NCBI RefSeq assembly: GCF_002245895.1
Contig: NZ_NPJZ01000001.1
Location: 1,772,501-1,836,500 of the forward strand
Source: Rhodococcus sp. OK302
Lineage (GTDB): Bacteria; Actinomycetota; Actinomycetes; Mycobacteriales; Mycobacteriaceae
Reading direction: 5' to 3'
Length of the DNA stretch: 64,000 nucleotides
Below the pieces are notes generated by a model. It made no database searches. It was not told where the DNA came from and saw only the letters and a program-made list of their open reading frames with translations. Shown here in pieces: positions 19,623 to 28,218 of the stretch (positions are counted from its first letter, which is position 1; each line of letters opens with the position of its first letter). The position numbers were made by a program, and so were the translations under genes.

Positions 19623-20309
19623 GTGCGAGTACTGGTAGTTGAGGACGAGGTACGACTGGCGGAGACGATTCGTCGGGGGTTGGTCGCCGAAGGATTTGTG
19701 GCTGCCGTCGAACACAACGGTGACGACGGACTTGTCGCGGCGGGCAGCGACGAGTTCGATGTGATTGTTCTCGACATCATGTTGCCGGGGAAAAGTGGTT
19801 ACGAGATAGTTCGCGAACTGCGAGCCCGCCGGATCTGGACGCCGATCCTGATGCTGTCAGCGAAGGACGGGGAGTACGACCTGGCTGATGCGTTCGACCT
19901 CGGTGCCGACGACTATCTGGTCAAACCCTTTTCTTTCGTGGTGCTTCTTGCGCGCCTGCGTGCATTGGTACGGCGGGGCGCACCGCAACGGCCGACGGTA
20001 TTGACCGTCGGCGATTTGGCGCTCGATCCTGCGAGGCATCAGGTGACCCGGGGCGCGACTGAGTTGTCTTTGACTCCCCGCGAGTACAGCGTTCTCGAAT
20101 TTCTGATGCGCAACAATGGGGTAGTCGTGACCAAGAGCGAGATTGTTCGATCCGTTTGGGACACCAACTACGAGGGTGACGAGAACATCGTCGAGGTTTA
20201 CATCGGCTACTTGAGAAAAAAGGTAGACGTGCCGTTCGGGACACACAGCATCGAGACTGTGCGCGGCGTGGGCTACCGATGCACGTCAGATTCGAATTCT
20301 CAGTCCTGA
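19623..20309 (+). CDS. OmpR-family response regulator
   Basis: A 228-residue regulator. The receiver has VVEDEVRLAE, phosphoacceptor in VLDIMLPGKSGYEI and DDYLVKPFSF; the winged-helix effector has LSLTPREYSVLEFLM and IETVRGVGYRC. The start is GTG with GAAAGGGGG upstream. Its likely partner kinase lies immediately downstream on the opposite strand, with 3' ends overlapping by 10 bp, an unusual arrangement for a cognate pair. The promoter region is shared with the divergent PAP2-dedA operon. Confidence 0.9.
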   Translation: MRVLVVEDEVRLAETIRRGLVAEGFVAAVEHNGDDGLVAAGSDEFDVIVLDIMLPGKSGYEIVRELRARRIWTPILMLSAKDGEYDLADAFDLGADDYLVKPFSFVVLLARLRALVRRGAPQRPTVLTVGDLALDPARHQVTRGATELSLTPREYSVLEFLMRNNGVVVTKSEIVRSVWDTNYEGDENIVEVYIGYLRKKVDVPFGTHSIETVRGVGYRCTSDSNSQS

Positions 20310-21685
20310 TTTGTCGGGATAGCGATGTCGAAACTGCTTCCACCGCCTGGTCTTTCGGTCACTGTGATGGTTCCCGCGTGTGCGACAGCGATGTCCGACG
20401 CGATAGCCAACCCGAGTCCGGAGCCGCCGCCCTCTCTCGATCGAGGGGAGTCGAGCCTGACGAAGCGTCCGAAGATTCTTTCCCTCTCGGATGCCGGGAT
20501 GCCGGGTCCGTCGTCTTCGACCACGATGTGGGCTGTGCCCCCAGTCTCGGAACAGCTCAGCCACACTTGGGTTTCCGCATGACGAACGGCGTTGTCGACG
20601 AGATTGCGCACCAAACGCGTCAGTGAACGCGGGTCCCCGTTGACACGAACCGGCACTATTGCCGCAGTCACGGTGACATCCGAGATTCCGGAGATCCGCT
20701 TCTTTTCGTTGAACAGGATGTCGTCGATATCCACGTCCACAGCGAGTTTCGTTTGTTTCACATCGCTTTCGTCGACGCGTGCCAAGGTCAGGAGATCCTC
20801 GATCAGTTGCCGCATCCTCCTGGCTTCGGGGAGTAGTGCATCCTCGATCAACGCGTCGTCGAGTAGTTCGGGGCGGCGGTGTGCCAGTTCGAGTGCAGTG
20901 GTGATGGTGGACAAAGGACTTCGCAGCTCATGGCTGGCGTCGCTGATAAAGCGCTGCTGAGCCTGTGCGCCTTCGTCGAGGCGGGCCAACATGTCATTCA
21001 TAGTTTTTGCCAGTCGCGCTATTTCGTCATTTCCCGACGGTACCGGCACTCGTTCGCCGTGACTACCACTCGAAATCGACGCGACTCTCGTCCGGATACG
21101 TTCCACCGGCGCGAGCGCGGAACCTACAAGCCGGTACGTCGCGAAGGCCGCCAGCGCGAGAACGAGGGGCCCGACTACCGCCAAAAGTATTGCCACAGTG
21201 GTCACTACGGTCTCGACAGGTTCACGATCAGCTCCGACGAAGATCGTGACCAGCCCGGTCGGGGTCGCGACACCGCGGCCGATCAACCAGTAGTCGCTGT
21301 TGTCGGACAGTTTGACGCGGCCGAAGGATTCGGATTGATCAGGTTCGAGAACTCGCTGCGAGAGCACTCCGTTCTCGGTCCCGGGTGATTGGGCCAGAAC
21401 TTGGTGATCAGCTCCCACGATCTGAACGATTCCGATCTGGCTGTCCGTCGAGAGGAGTGACGGGTCGAGATCGGTGGCACTTTCTCCACTGAGTTGTTGA
21501 GCGAGTTGCGTGGCCCGCGCATCGGAACTGTCTATCGCCGACAGTTGGAGCGAGTTCGCGAGAACGAATACGAGAGCCACTCCCGCGATCACGAGACAGA
21601 ATGCGATGACCAGCGTCGACGCCACAGTCGAGCGGATACGGACACTCCACTGGGATGGATGGAGAATCGACGACGCGAAGTTCAT
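20300..21685 (-). CDS. Sensor histidine kinase, convergent with its regulator
   Basis: A 461-residue kinase with helix 1 at about 18-42, an extracytoplasmic domain of roughly 110 residues, helix 2 near 170-190, and HAMP (YRLVGSALAPVERIRTRVAS). The H box is DASHELRSPLSTITTAL, and the ATPase boxes are LVRNLVDNAVRHAE, VEDDGPGIP and GGGSGLGLAI. The tail-to-tail overlap with the upstream regulator means convergent transcripts could interfere, giving possible mutual antisense effects. The signal is unknown. Confidence 0.9.
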   Translation of the reverse strand: MNFASSILHPSQWSVRIRSTVASTLVIAFCLVIAGVALVFVLANSLQLSAIDSSDARATQLAQQLSGESATDLDPSLLSTDSQIGIVQIVGADHQVLAQSPGTENGVLSQRVLEPDQSESFGRVKLSDNSDYWLIGRGVATPTGLVTIFVGADREPVETVVTTVAILLAVVGPLVLALAAFATYRLVGSALAPVERIRTRVASISSGSHGERVPVPSGNDEIARLAKTMNDMLARLDEGAQAQQRFISDASHELRSPLSTITTALELAHRRPELLDDALIEDALLPEARRMRQLIEDLLTLARVDESDVKQTKLAVDVDIDDILFNEKKRISGISDVTVTAAIVPVRVNGDPRSLTRLVRNLVDNAVRHAETQVWLSCSETGGTAHIVVEDDGPGIPASERERIFGRFVRLDSPRSREGGGSGLGLAIASDIAVAHAGTITVTERPGGGSSFDIAIPTNQD

Positions 21686-21766
21686 ACGTTCAGTCTCTAC
21701 TGTCCGGGCCGGGAGCGACGAGTGTTCTCAGCTTCCTTTCAACAACCACCCACAACTCTGACCCAC

Positions 21767-22110
21767 ATGACTCTCACATGTGAGCTGGCAAGCAAGGTCC
21801 CGAGGTAACTCTGTATTTCTGGATCATAGGGTGATCGCCCTGGCGATCCAGTTCACTCGGAAACAGTATGTGCCATGGGCCTATTGGTTGGTCGTGGTGC
21901 TGATCAGTGCGGTGGGAACGTTGATCACCGACATCCTCACCGACACCTTCGGCGTGCCCGTGGAAGTGAGTACCGGAATCTTCACCTTCGGGCTCGACAC
22001 GGGGCGGGTGACCTGATCGCACGGCAGATCAATCTGGGATATGCAAAGTCGGCAATCCTGTTCGGTGCCGTCATTACGGTCGGTAAGGTCGAAACTACTG
22101 AACGAGAACC
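21767..22110 (+). pseudogene. DUF347 (COG4705) membrane protein remnant
   Basis: Three islands of a DUF347 protein remain in different frames. ATG 21767 gives an N-terminus ending ELASKVP; with a one-base shift this continues VTLYFWII and stops. Another frame encodes QFTRKQYVPWAYWLVVVLIS and GTLITDILTDTFGVPVEVST up to about 21990. A third encodes GDLIARQINLGYAKSAILFG and AVITV, ending near 22090. Intact DUF347 proteins have some 250 residues with four repeats, so at least two internal deletions and one frameshift are needed. No product is expected. Confidence 0.8.
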
Positions 22111-22122
22111 CACTGACGCCCG

Positions 22123-23310
22123 ATGGGCGGTACCGACTACCGTCGAGGTGTGCGCTCAGAATCTCGTCGATCGAACATCCAGACCTTCCACGTCATGGAT
22201 GTGTGGAAAGCCGCCACCGAACGCCAGCGGACGCATGGCGACGTCCTCACGTTGGCGGCCGGTCAGCCGTCGACACCGGCGCCGGCACCGGTATTGCGTG
22301 CAACGCAGGAGATCCTGGGTACGGAACTTCTCGGGTACACCGAGACATTCGGTATCTTGGCGCTCCGCGAAGCCATCGCGGGCTACCACTCCGAGCGTTC
22401 AGGAATCACCGTCGACGCCGACGACGTGGTCGTGACGACAGGTTCGTCGGGCGCGTTCACCTTGCTCTTCCTGGCTGCATTCGACGAAGGCGATACCGTC
22501 GTCGTCGCCCGTCCGGGATACCCGGCCTATCGCAATACCCTTGCGGCGCTGGGTTGCAACGTCGTCGAACTGGATTGTGGACCGGCGACGCGCTATCAGC
22601 CGACGGTCGAGATGCTCGAAGCGCTGCCGTCGCCGCCAGCCGGCTTGATCGTCGCAAGTCCCGCCAACCCGACCGGAACGGTCATCGCACCCGACGAGTT
22701 GGCAGCACTCGCACAATGGTGCGACGAGCACGGAACTCTCCTGATTTCCGACGAGATTTACCACGGCATCGGGTACGGCGATCAGCCGACGTCGAGTGCC
22801 TGGGAAACCTCACGCGAATCGGTTGTCATCGGCTCGGTGTCCAAGTACTTCTCGATGACGGGCTGGCGACTCGGCTGGATGCTGGTGCCTACCTACTTGC
22901 GTCGACCGCTGCAGCGACTCGCGTCGAACATGACGGTGTGCCCGCCCGCGATTTCGCAGTACGCCGCGATCGAAGCTTTCTCGGCCGACTCGAAGGTCGA
23001 ATTGGATAGTCATGTCGAGCGCTATGCGCGCAACCGTGAGCTTCTGCTGACCGGGTTGCCGAGGCTCGGCATTACCGATCTGGCCCCCGCCGACGGCGCG
23101 TTCTACGTGTACGCCGATATCGGACATCTCTGCGGCGACGAGGGCGCGACTGCCTGGTGTTCAAGGTTGCTGACCGATACCGGAGTCGCGTTGGCGCCGG
23201 GAATCGACTTCGACACCGTGCACGGAAACCGGATGGTCCGGCTCTCGTTTGCGGGTGCCACAGCGGACATCGAAGAGGCGCTTCGACGCCTCGAATCGTG
23301 GCTCGGGTAA
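22123..23310 (+). CDS. PLP-dependent aminotransferase, class I/II
   Basis: A fold-type I aminotransferase of up to 395 residues. HVMDVWKAATERQ opens the conserved part; TTGSSGAFTLLFLAAFDEGD binds cofactor phosphate, SPANPTGTVI carries the substrate-contacting Asn, LLISDEIYHGI the pyridine-binding Asp, and SVSKYFSMTGWRLGW the Schiff-base lysine. C-terminal MVRLSFAG supplies the carboxylate-binding Arg. Substrate cannot be set; aspartate/aromatic-type is likely. ATG at 22123 is given, but GTG at 22150 (preceded by GAGG) is an equally good start. Confidence 0.88.
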   Translation: MGGTDYRRGVRSESRRSNIQTFHVMDVWKAATERQRTHGDVLTLAAGQPSTPAPAPVLRATQEILGTELLGYTETFGILALREAIAGYHSERSGITVDADDVVVTTGSSGAFTLLFLAAFDEGDTVVVARPGYPAYRNTLAALGCNVVELDCGPATRYQPTVEMLEALPSPPAGLIVASPANPTGTVIAPDELAALAQWCDEHGTLLISDEIYHGIGYGDQPTSSAWETSRESVVIGSVSKYFSMTGWRLGWMLVPTYLRRPLQRLASNMTVCPPAISQYAAIEAFSADSKVELDSHVERYARNRELLLTGLPRLGITDLAPADGAFYVYADIGHLCGDEGATAWCSRLLTDTGVALAPGIDFDTVHGNRMVRLSFAGATADIEEALRRLESWLG

Positions 23311-23374
23311 CAAACAGCAGGGCGTTCGCGCTGTTTTCCGATGCTGGTACCTATCCAACTGGCACGATGGAACG

Positions 23375-23986
23375 GTGTCGGGAGCAGCAACACCCAAGGG
23401 AGAAAAACGCCGCCAAGCGCTGGTGGCGTCCGCTGCTGAGCTTTTGCTGGAAGGCGGGTTCGACGCGGTCCGTCACCGCGCCGTCGCAACGCGGGCAGGA
23501 CTACCGCTGGCATCGACCACCTACTACTTCGATTCGCTCGACGACCTCATTGCCTGCGCCGTCGAATTGAACGGCAAGGCGGAGATGGAAGCTGCGCATG
23601 CCCGTGTCGACGAAGTGACCATGCGTCGGCGGGGCTCCGAATCCACCGTCGATCTGCTGGTGGAACTGCTGCTCGGTGTGGACGAAAGTCAACCGGACAG
23701 CCGCGAACGGTTGATCTCGCGGTACGAAAGATCCGTTGCCTGCGCTCGGCACCCAGCTTTACGGGACGTGCAGTTGAGGTTGCGCGCGCAATTGGACGAA
23801 GTGCTGACCGAGGCGTTGAGGCGCTCGGGCCGCTCAACTGCCGACGGTCAACTGCGACGGCTGGTAGCGATGGTCGACGGCGCAATGATCACGGCATTGG
23901 GGGAGTACGACCCCGACCCGCGTGGTTTGGCCCGCGGGATGCTTCTCGAATCGATCGATGTGATGGCCCCACCTGTGCAGGGGTAA
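23375..23986 (+). CDS. TetR-family transcriptional regulator
   Basis: A 203-residue regulator. The helix-turn-helix occupies about 9-55 with LVASAAELLLEGGFDAVRHR and LASTTYYFDSLDDLIACAVE; the latter is a variant of the usual YYHFxSKEEL. The C-terminal ligand domain is helical and not family-specific. The GTG at 23375 fits the domain boundary and has GATGGAA upstream. It follows the aminotransferase on the same strand by 64 nt and precedes purB; it may control the aminotransferase. Confidence 0.82.
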   Translation: MSGAATPKGEKRRQALVASAAELLLEGGFDAVRHRAVATRAGLPLASTTYYFDSLDDLIACAVELNGKAEMEAAHARVDEVTMRRRGSESTVDLLVELLLGVDESQPDSRERLISRYERSVACARHPALRDVQLRLRAQLDEVLTEALRRSGRSTADGQLRRLVAMVDGAMITALGEYDPDPRGLARGMLLESIDVMAPPVQG

Positions 23987-24006
23987 CAGTTCGGATTTTC
24001 CACCGT

Positions 24007-24012
24007 TAGACT
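24007..24012 (+). promoter_or_regulatory. -10 hexamer of purB
   Basis: TAGACT with 8 nt to the GTG start; the mRNA is probably leaderless or nearly so. Confidence 0.5.
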
Positions 24013-24020
24013 GAGGCCTC

Positions 24021-25442
24021 GTGAGCCGCATCCCGAATGTCCTTGCCAACCGTTACGCCAGCCCGGAGCTTGCCGCTCTGTGGTCGCCGGAGTACAAGAT
24101 CGTGCTCGAGCGCCAGCTGTGGGTGGCGGTGTTGCGAGCTCAAGCCGAGCTGGGCATCGACATTCCGGCCGACGCCGTTGCCGATTACGAGCGGGTCATC
24201 GACAACGTCGACCTGCAGTCCATCGCCGATCGTGAGCGTGTAACCCGCCACGACGTGAAGGCTCGCATCGAGGAGTTCAACGCTCTCGCCGGCCACGAGC
24301 AGGTTCACAAGGGCATGACCAGCCGTGACCTCACCGAGAACGTCGAGCAGTTGCAGATCGTCCGCTCCCTCGAGCACGTCTACAACCACGGCATTGCCGT
24401 CGCCGCCCGTCTGGGTGAGCGCGCTGCCGAGTACTCGTCCATCGTGATGGCCGGTCGCTCGCACAACGTCGCAGCTCAGGCCACAACTTTGGGTAAGCGC
24501 TTCGCGTCGGCTGCCGACGAACTGCTGGTTGCACTGACCCGTCTGCGTCAGCTGATCGACCGCTACCCGCTCCGCGGAATCAAGGGCCCGATGGGCACCG
24601 CGCAGGACATGCTCGATCTTCTGGACGGTGACGCAGCCAAGCTGGATCAGCTCGAGACGAAGGTCGCCGAGCACCTCGGATTCACCAATGTTCTGACCAG
24701 CGTCGGCCAGATCTACCCGCGTTCCCTCGACCACGACGTCATCTCCGCCCTCGTCCAGGTCGGTGCCGCGCCGTCGTCCTTCGCACACACCATGCGCCTC
24801 ATGGCCGGCCACGAACTCGTCACCGAGGGTTTCCAGCCCGGCCAGGTCGGCAGCTCCGCGATGCCGCACAAGATGAACACCCGCTCTTGCGAGCGCGTCA
24901 ACGGACTGCAGGTCATCCTGCGCGGCTACGGTTCCATGGCAGCCGAGATGGCCGGCGCTCAGTGGAACGAAGGCGACGTCTTCTGCTCGGTGATTCGCCG
25001 CGTTGCGCTGCCCGACGCTTTCTTCGCGATCGACGGCATGTTCGAGACCTTCTTGACCGTGCTCGCCGAAATGGGCGCCTACCCGGCCGTCATCGAGAAG
25101 GAACTGACGCGCTACCTGCCGTTCCTCGCCACCACTCGCGTACTCATGGCAGCTGTGCGCGCCGGCGTCGGACGCGAGACCGCGCACGAGGCCATCAAGG
25201 AAAATGCCGTCGCCGTGGCACTTGCGATGCGTGAAGAGGGCAAGGAACCTGATCTTCTGGATCGCCTCGCTGCCGACGACCGTCTGCCGCTCGATCGTGC
25301 GGCGCTCGATGCAGCCCTCGAAGACAAGGCTGCCTTCATCGGCGCCGCGTCGGCTCAGGTCGAATCCGTTGTCGCCGAGGTGCAGAAGCTTGTCGACGCC
25401 AACCCCGAAGCTGCGGCGTACGCGCCGTCGCCGATTCTGTAG
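24021..25442 (+). CDS. purB: Adenylosuccinate lyase
   Basis: A 473-residue fumarase/aspartase-superfamily lyase that removes fumarate from SAICAR and from adenylosuccinate. The N-terminal SRIPNVLANRYASPELAALW matches the actinobacterial type; GMTSRDLTENVEQLQI and SHNVAAQATTLGKRFA contribute to the active site, and the superfamily signature is GSSAMPHKMNTRSCERV. Length is normal. It is monocistronic and read from a GTG. Confidence 0.96.
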   Translation: MSRIPNVLANRYASPELAALWSPEYKIVLERQLWVAVLRAQAELGIDIPADAVADYERVIDNVDLQSIADRERVTRHDVKARIEEFNALAGHEQVHKGMTSRDLTENVEQLQIVRSLEHVYNHGIAVAARLGERAAEYSSIVMAGRSHNVAAQATTLGKRFASAADELLVALTRLRQLIDRYPLRGIKGPMGTAQDMLDLLDGDAAKLDQLETKVAEHLGFTNVLTSVGQIYPRSLDHDVISALVQVGAAPSSFAHTMRLMAGHELVTEGFQPGQVGSSAMPHKMNTRSCERVNGLQVILRGYGSMAAEMAGAQWNEGDVFCSVIRRVALPDAFFAIDGMFETFLTVLAEMGAYPAVIEKELTRYLPFLATTRVLMAAVRAGVGRETAHEAIKENAVAVALAMREEGKEPDLLDRLAADDRLPLDRAALDAALEDKAAFIGAASAQVESVVAEVQKLVDANPEAAAYAPSPIL

Positions 25443-25455
25443 GGGCTACGCCCCC

Positions 25456-25495
25456 GTGCGCCTTTCTGGTAGTCGCCGCTACCAAAAAGGCGCAC
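25456..25495 (+). terminator. Long hairpin between purB and HIT gene
   Basis: A perfect 10-bp outer stem GTGCGCCTTT/AAAGGCGCAC encloses a second 5-bp stem GGTAG/CTACC. It lies 14 nt after the purB stop. There is no U tract, so termination is inferred from position. Confidence 0.55.
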
Positions 25496-25508
25496 AGGGT
25501 CGAAGGCT

Positions 25509-25922
25509 ATGAACTGCATCTTCTGCGCCATCATCGCCGGCGAGGCCGCCGCCAGCGTCGTCTACGACGACGCGAATGTCCTTGCCTTCATGGATATTCG
25601 GCCGTTCACGTCAGGTCATCTTCTCGTCGTGCCGAAACGTCATGCCAGTGGATTGTCGACGATGGATCCCGACGACGGTGCCAGGATCTTCGCTGTTGCG
25701 CAGAAAATCGCGACGGCCATGCGCGCCGGACCACTTCCGATCGACGGCGTCAATCTTCATCTCTCCGACGGAGCTGTCGCGGGGCAGGAAGTTTTCCACG
25801 TCCACCTGCATGTCATCCCCCGGAATCGTGGCGACGGCTTCGGTCTGCGCGCTCAACCCCGCACGCCTCATCGGGCGATACTCGACAGCACGGCAGCCGT
25901 GATCCGGGAAGCGTTGACCTGA
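25509..25922 (+). CDS. HIT-family protein
   Basis: A 137-residue histidine-triad protein of the HinT/Fhit superfamily. CIFCAIIAGEAAASVVYDD is the classic N-terminus with the CxxC pair, and the triad is FHVHLHVIPR. VVPKRHASGLSTMDPDDGA follows the usual pattern. Likely hydrolyses nucleoside phosphoramidates. This is the second HIT gene in the window and differs from the first in having the CxxC metal motif. It lies just downstream of purB but beyond a hairpin. Confidence 0.9.
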   Translation: MNCIFCAIIAGEAAASVVYDDANVLAFMDIRPFTSGHLLVVPKRHASGLSTMDPDDGARIFAVAQKIATAMRAGPLPIDGVNLHLSDGAVAGQEVFHVHLHVIPRNRGDGFGLRAQPRTPHRAILDSTAAVIREALT

Positions 25923-26218
25923 CGGTTGATACCAACGTCTTCGAGGCAGTCAACTGCGATGTGGTTGTCTATCGGTCGTACCGCGATCGACTCGGATTGA
26001 TTACATAGTCCAGATCGCGTGACTGCATTTTCCCGAGCACAATTCCTTCGTAGGATCGCGCGTGAACGGCCATGATTGGTCGAGGCCCTGAAGGACTCAG
26101 GTGAATGTGCAGTTTCGAAGGCCGATCCTGTGTAAAACTGGGTGTACAAGCTGCTGGTAATCGTTTCGACTCGAGTATTCTACGGGTGCCGGGGGAGCCT
26201 GATATTGAACGGAGTCGG
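25923..26218. other. Intergenic region, no gene seen
   Basis: About 296 nt between the HIT gene and the NarL-type kinase. The kinase frame is open back to 26105, but residues before 26219 look non-coding. The region is less GC-rich near its right end (gtgtaaaactggg at about 26130), where the kinase promoter probably lies. No RNA gene or repeat was recognised. Confidence 0.5.
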
Positions 26219-27490
26219 ATGTCAGTGCACTTCCGCCAGTTTTTGCCGTCGGAGCAGATGTATTCGGTTCAGATCAATCGGTTGACCCCGAGTAATCCGG
26301 CAATCGCTGCGGTAGTGCTCGGCGTTTTGAGTGTGGTGTGGCTCTTCGGAATTGTGGCTACGAAGTTGGCCGGTGACGTCGGAATGAGACTCTTGCATTC
26401 GCCGTCGCTGATTATTCAAGCGCTGATGCTCATCGTCATTCTTACGTTTGCCGCTTGTCTACGTCGCGTATTTCCGGTTGGTTCATTTCTGGTGGCGATG
26501 GTCAGCACAGCGGGCCTGACGTTGCTGCTGGACGACCGATCTATGGGTTTGACGCCGCTGTACCTTTTTGCGATCGTGACACTGGCGATTCGCACACAGG
26601 GAATGAAACTTGTTTTGCTGACTGTGCTGGCAATGGCGACGGACGTGGCCGTGACCGCAGTACGCGGACTGGAGCCGACCAAAAATCTTGGCGAGGTACA
26701 CACGCCTCAGCATTTGATCATCGTGCAGATTGTCAATGTTCTGTTCACCTATGGAATGCTTGTTGCCTTTGGTCTGGTCATTGCGAAGTTCCGTACGTAT
26801 TCATCGACCAGTAGTGCTGCCATCGAACAACTTCGGCAGGAACACGAGGCAAAGTTGAATGATGCAATCGCGTCTGAGCGGCAGAACATGGCACGTGAAC
26901 TGCATGATGTTGCAGCCCATCACCTCACCGGAATGCTCATCCAGACAAAATCGGCGAACAAGGTCCTTGCGAGCCATCCGGACGATGTGCAAGCAATGCT
27001 CGACGGAGCAATTGACCAAGGGCAGCGAGCACTCGACAGTTTGCGTCAGATCGTGGGAATCCTGCGGTTGGGTGAAGGGGATCCCGATTACCCGCAGCCG
27101 ATGATCGCCGATATCCCGGAAATGATTGACGGATGTCGGGCAGCGGGTTCGCCGTTGACTTTCGAACTGGAGGGCAGTTTTGCCGAACTCGACAGTGCGG
27201 TGCAGCTATCGTGTTATCGGATTGTTCAGGAGGCATTGTCGAATGCACTTCGGCATGCGCCGACCAGTCCGGTTCACGTGAATGTTCGTCGTGATCATGC
27301 ATCGGTAGTCGTTGCGATCGACAACGAGGACGGAATCAGTACGGCCGCTATGCGCGGTCAGGGCTTCGGTATCCCTGGAATGAGGGAACGAACAACGCTT
27401 TTGGGCGGAGAATTCTCAGCCGGACCCGATGGGATCGGTGGATGGACAGTACGGGCGACGATGCCGATTAGCGGGAGGATTATCGCATGA
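26219..27490 (+). CDS. NarL-type membrane sensor histidine kinase
   Basis: A 423-residue kinase with five to six hydrophobic helices in the first 195 residues and almost no external loop, suggesting membrane-stress sensing. A short coiled linker leads to the HisKA_3 dimerisation motif ARELHDVAAHHLTGMLIQT with the phosphorylated His, and a HATPase with QEALSNALRHAP and GFGIPGMRERTTLLGG. The ATG at 26219 has GGAG upstream; ATG at 26258 is an alternative. Overlaps the regulator gene by 4 bp. Confidence 0.88.
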   Translation: MSVHFRQFLPSEQMYSVQINRLTPSNPAIAAVVLGVLSVVWLFGIVATKLAGDVGMRLLHSPSLIIQALMLIVILTFAACLRRVFPVGSFLVAMVSTAGLTLLLDDRSMGLTPLYLFAIVTLAIRTQGMKLVLLTVLAMATDVAVTAVRGLEPTKNLGEVHTPQHLIIVQIVNVLFTYGMLVAFGLVIAKFRTYSSTSSAAIEQLRQEHEAKLNDAIASERQNMARELHDVAAHHLTGMLIQTKSANKVLASHPDDVQAMLDGAIDQGQRALDSLRQIVGILRLGEGDPDYPQPMIADIPEMIDGCRAAGSPLTFELEGSFAELDSAVQLSCYRIVQEALSNALRHAPTSPVHVNVRRDHASVVVAIDNEDGISTAAMRGQGFGIPGMRERTTLLGGEFSAGPDGIGGWTVRATMPISGRIIA

Positions 27491-28146
27491 TCTCAGTACT
27501 TATTGCCGACGATCAGGTGGTTGTCCGGCAAGGGTTCGACCTTTTCCTTCGTGACGACCCTCGTATCAAGGTGGTCGGTCATGCAAGTTCGGGAACTCAA
27601 GCGGTGGAACAAGTTCGGCTACTTCGACCGGACGTGGTGCTGATGGATATCAGAATGCCACACGGTGACGGGCTGACGGCGACTCGCGAGGTTTTGAAAG
27701 AGTTCCCGAATACTCGCGTCGTTGTTGTCACGACTTTCGATCTCGACGAGTACGTGTTCGGCGCTCTCGACATGGGGGCGGCGGGGTTCTTGCTCAAGGA
27801 CACGGATCCGAAAGACTTGGTAGCGGCAGTCATTGCTGCGGCAGAAGGTGGTTCGGTACTTTCGCCGCGACTCACGCGCAGGTTGATAGTGGAATTTGGC
27901 AAACGAAAGCAGGCGGTCGGGGTATTGCTTCCCGGTCACGACCTGAGCCTGCGTGAAATGGAAGTTGTCCAGCATCTCGCGAGAGGCTTGGGTAATGGTG
28001 AAGTGGCTGACGTGATGGAACTGGAATTGAGCACCGTCAAGTCACATATCAGCAATATCTGCCGGAAACTCGATGTGCGTACGAGGGTACAAATTGTCAT
28101 CTGGGCGTATCAGAACGATGTTGTGCGCGAGTTTTCGACAGAATAG
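27487..28146 (+). CDS. NarL/LuxR-family response regulator
   Basis: A 219-residue regulator paired with the preceding kinase (ATGA overlap). The receiver has VLIADDQVVVRQGF, phosphoacceptor in VLMDIRMPHGDGL and the Lys of GFLLKDTDP. The LuxR-type helix-turn-helix shows LSLREMEVVQHLARGLGNGE and STVKSHISNICRKLDVRTRV. Targets are unknown; the genes downstream are on the other strand. Confidence 0.92.
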   Translation: MISVLIADDQVVVRQGFDLFLRDDPRIKVVGHASSGTQAVEQVRLLRPDVVLMDIRMPHGDGLTATREVLKEFPNTRVVVVTTFDLDEYVFGALDMGAAGFLLKDTDPKDLVAAVIAAAEGGSVLSPRLTRRLIVEFGKRKQAVGVLLPGHDLSLREMEVVQHLARGLGNGEVADVMELELSTVKSHISNICRKLDVRTRVQIVIWAYQNDVVREFSTE

Positions 28147-28193
28147 GCGTACCCGAGTTCACGTCCGGTAGCGGACATGAACTCGGATACGCC
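28146..28193. terminator. Long near-perfect hairpin between convergent genes
   Basis: A 48-nt hairpin starting at the last base of the regulator's TAG stop: GGCGTA, CCGAGTTCA and GTCCG pair with their complements on the right, interrupted only by C/A mismatches, with loop GTAG. It separates the kinase/regulator operon from the convergent phosphatase gene, serving either strand. Confidence 0.7.
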
Positions 28194-28218
28194 TCGTATG
28201 CGATGCCTGTGTCGAAAC

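Noticed and set aside
24006..25187. 393-codon open frame antisense to purB
   Set aside because: No family features; it mirrors purB codons. The same applies to 48460-49836 (antisense to purL), 53668-55344 (purF) and 57315-58907 (purM).
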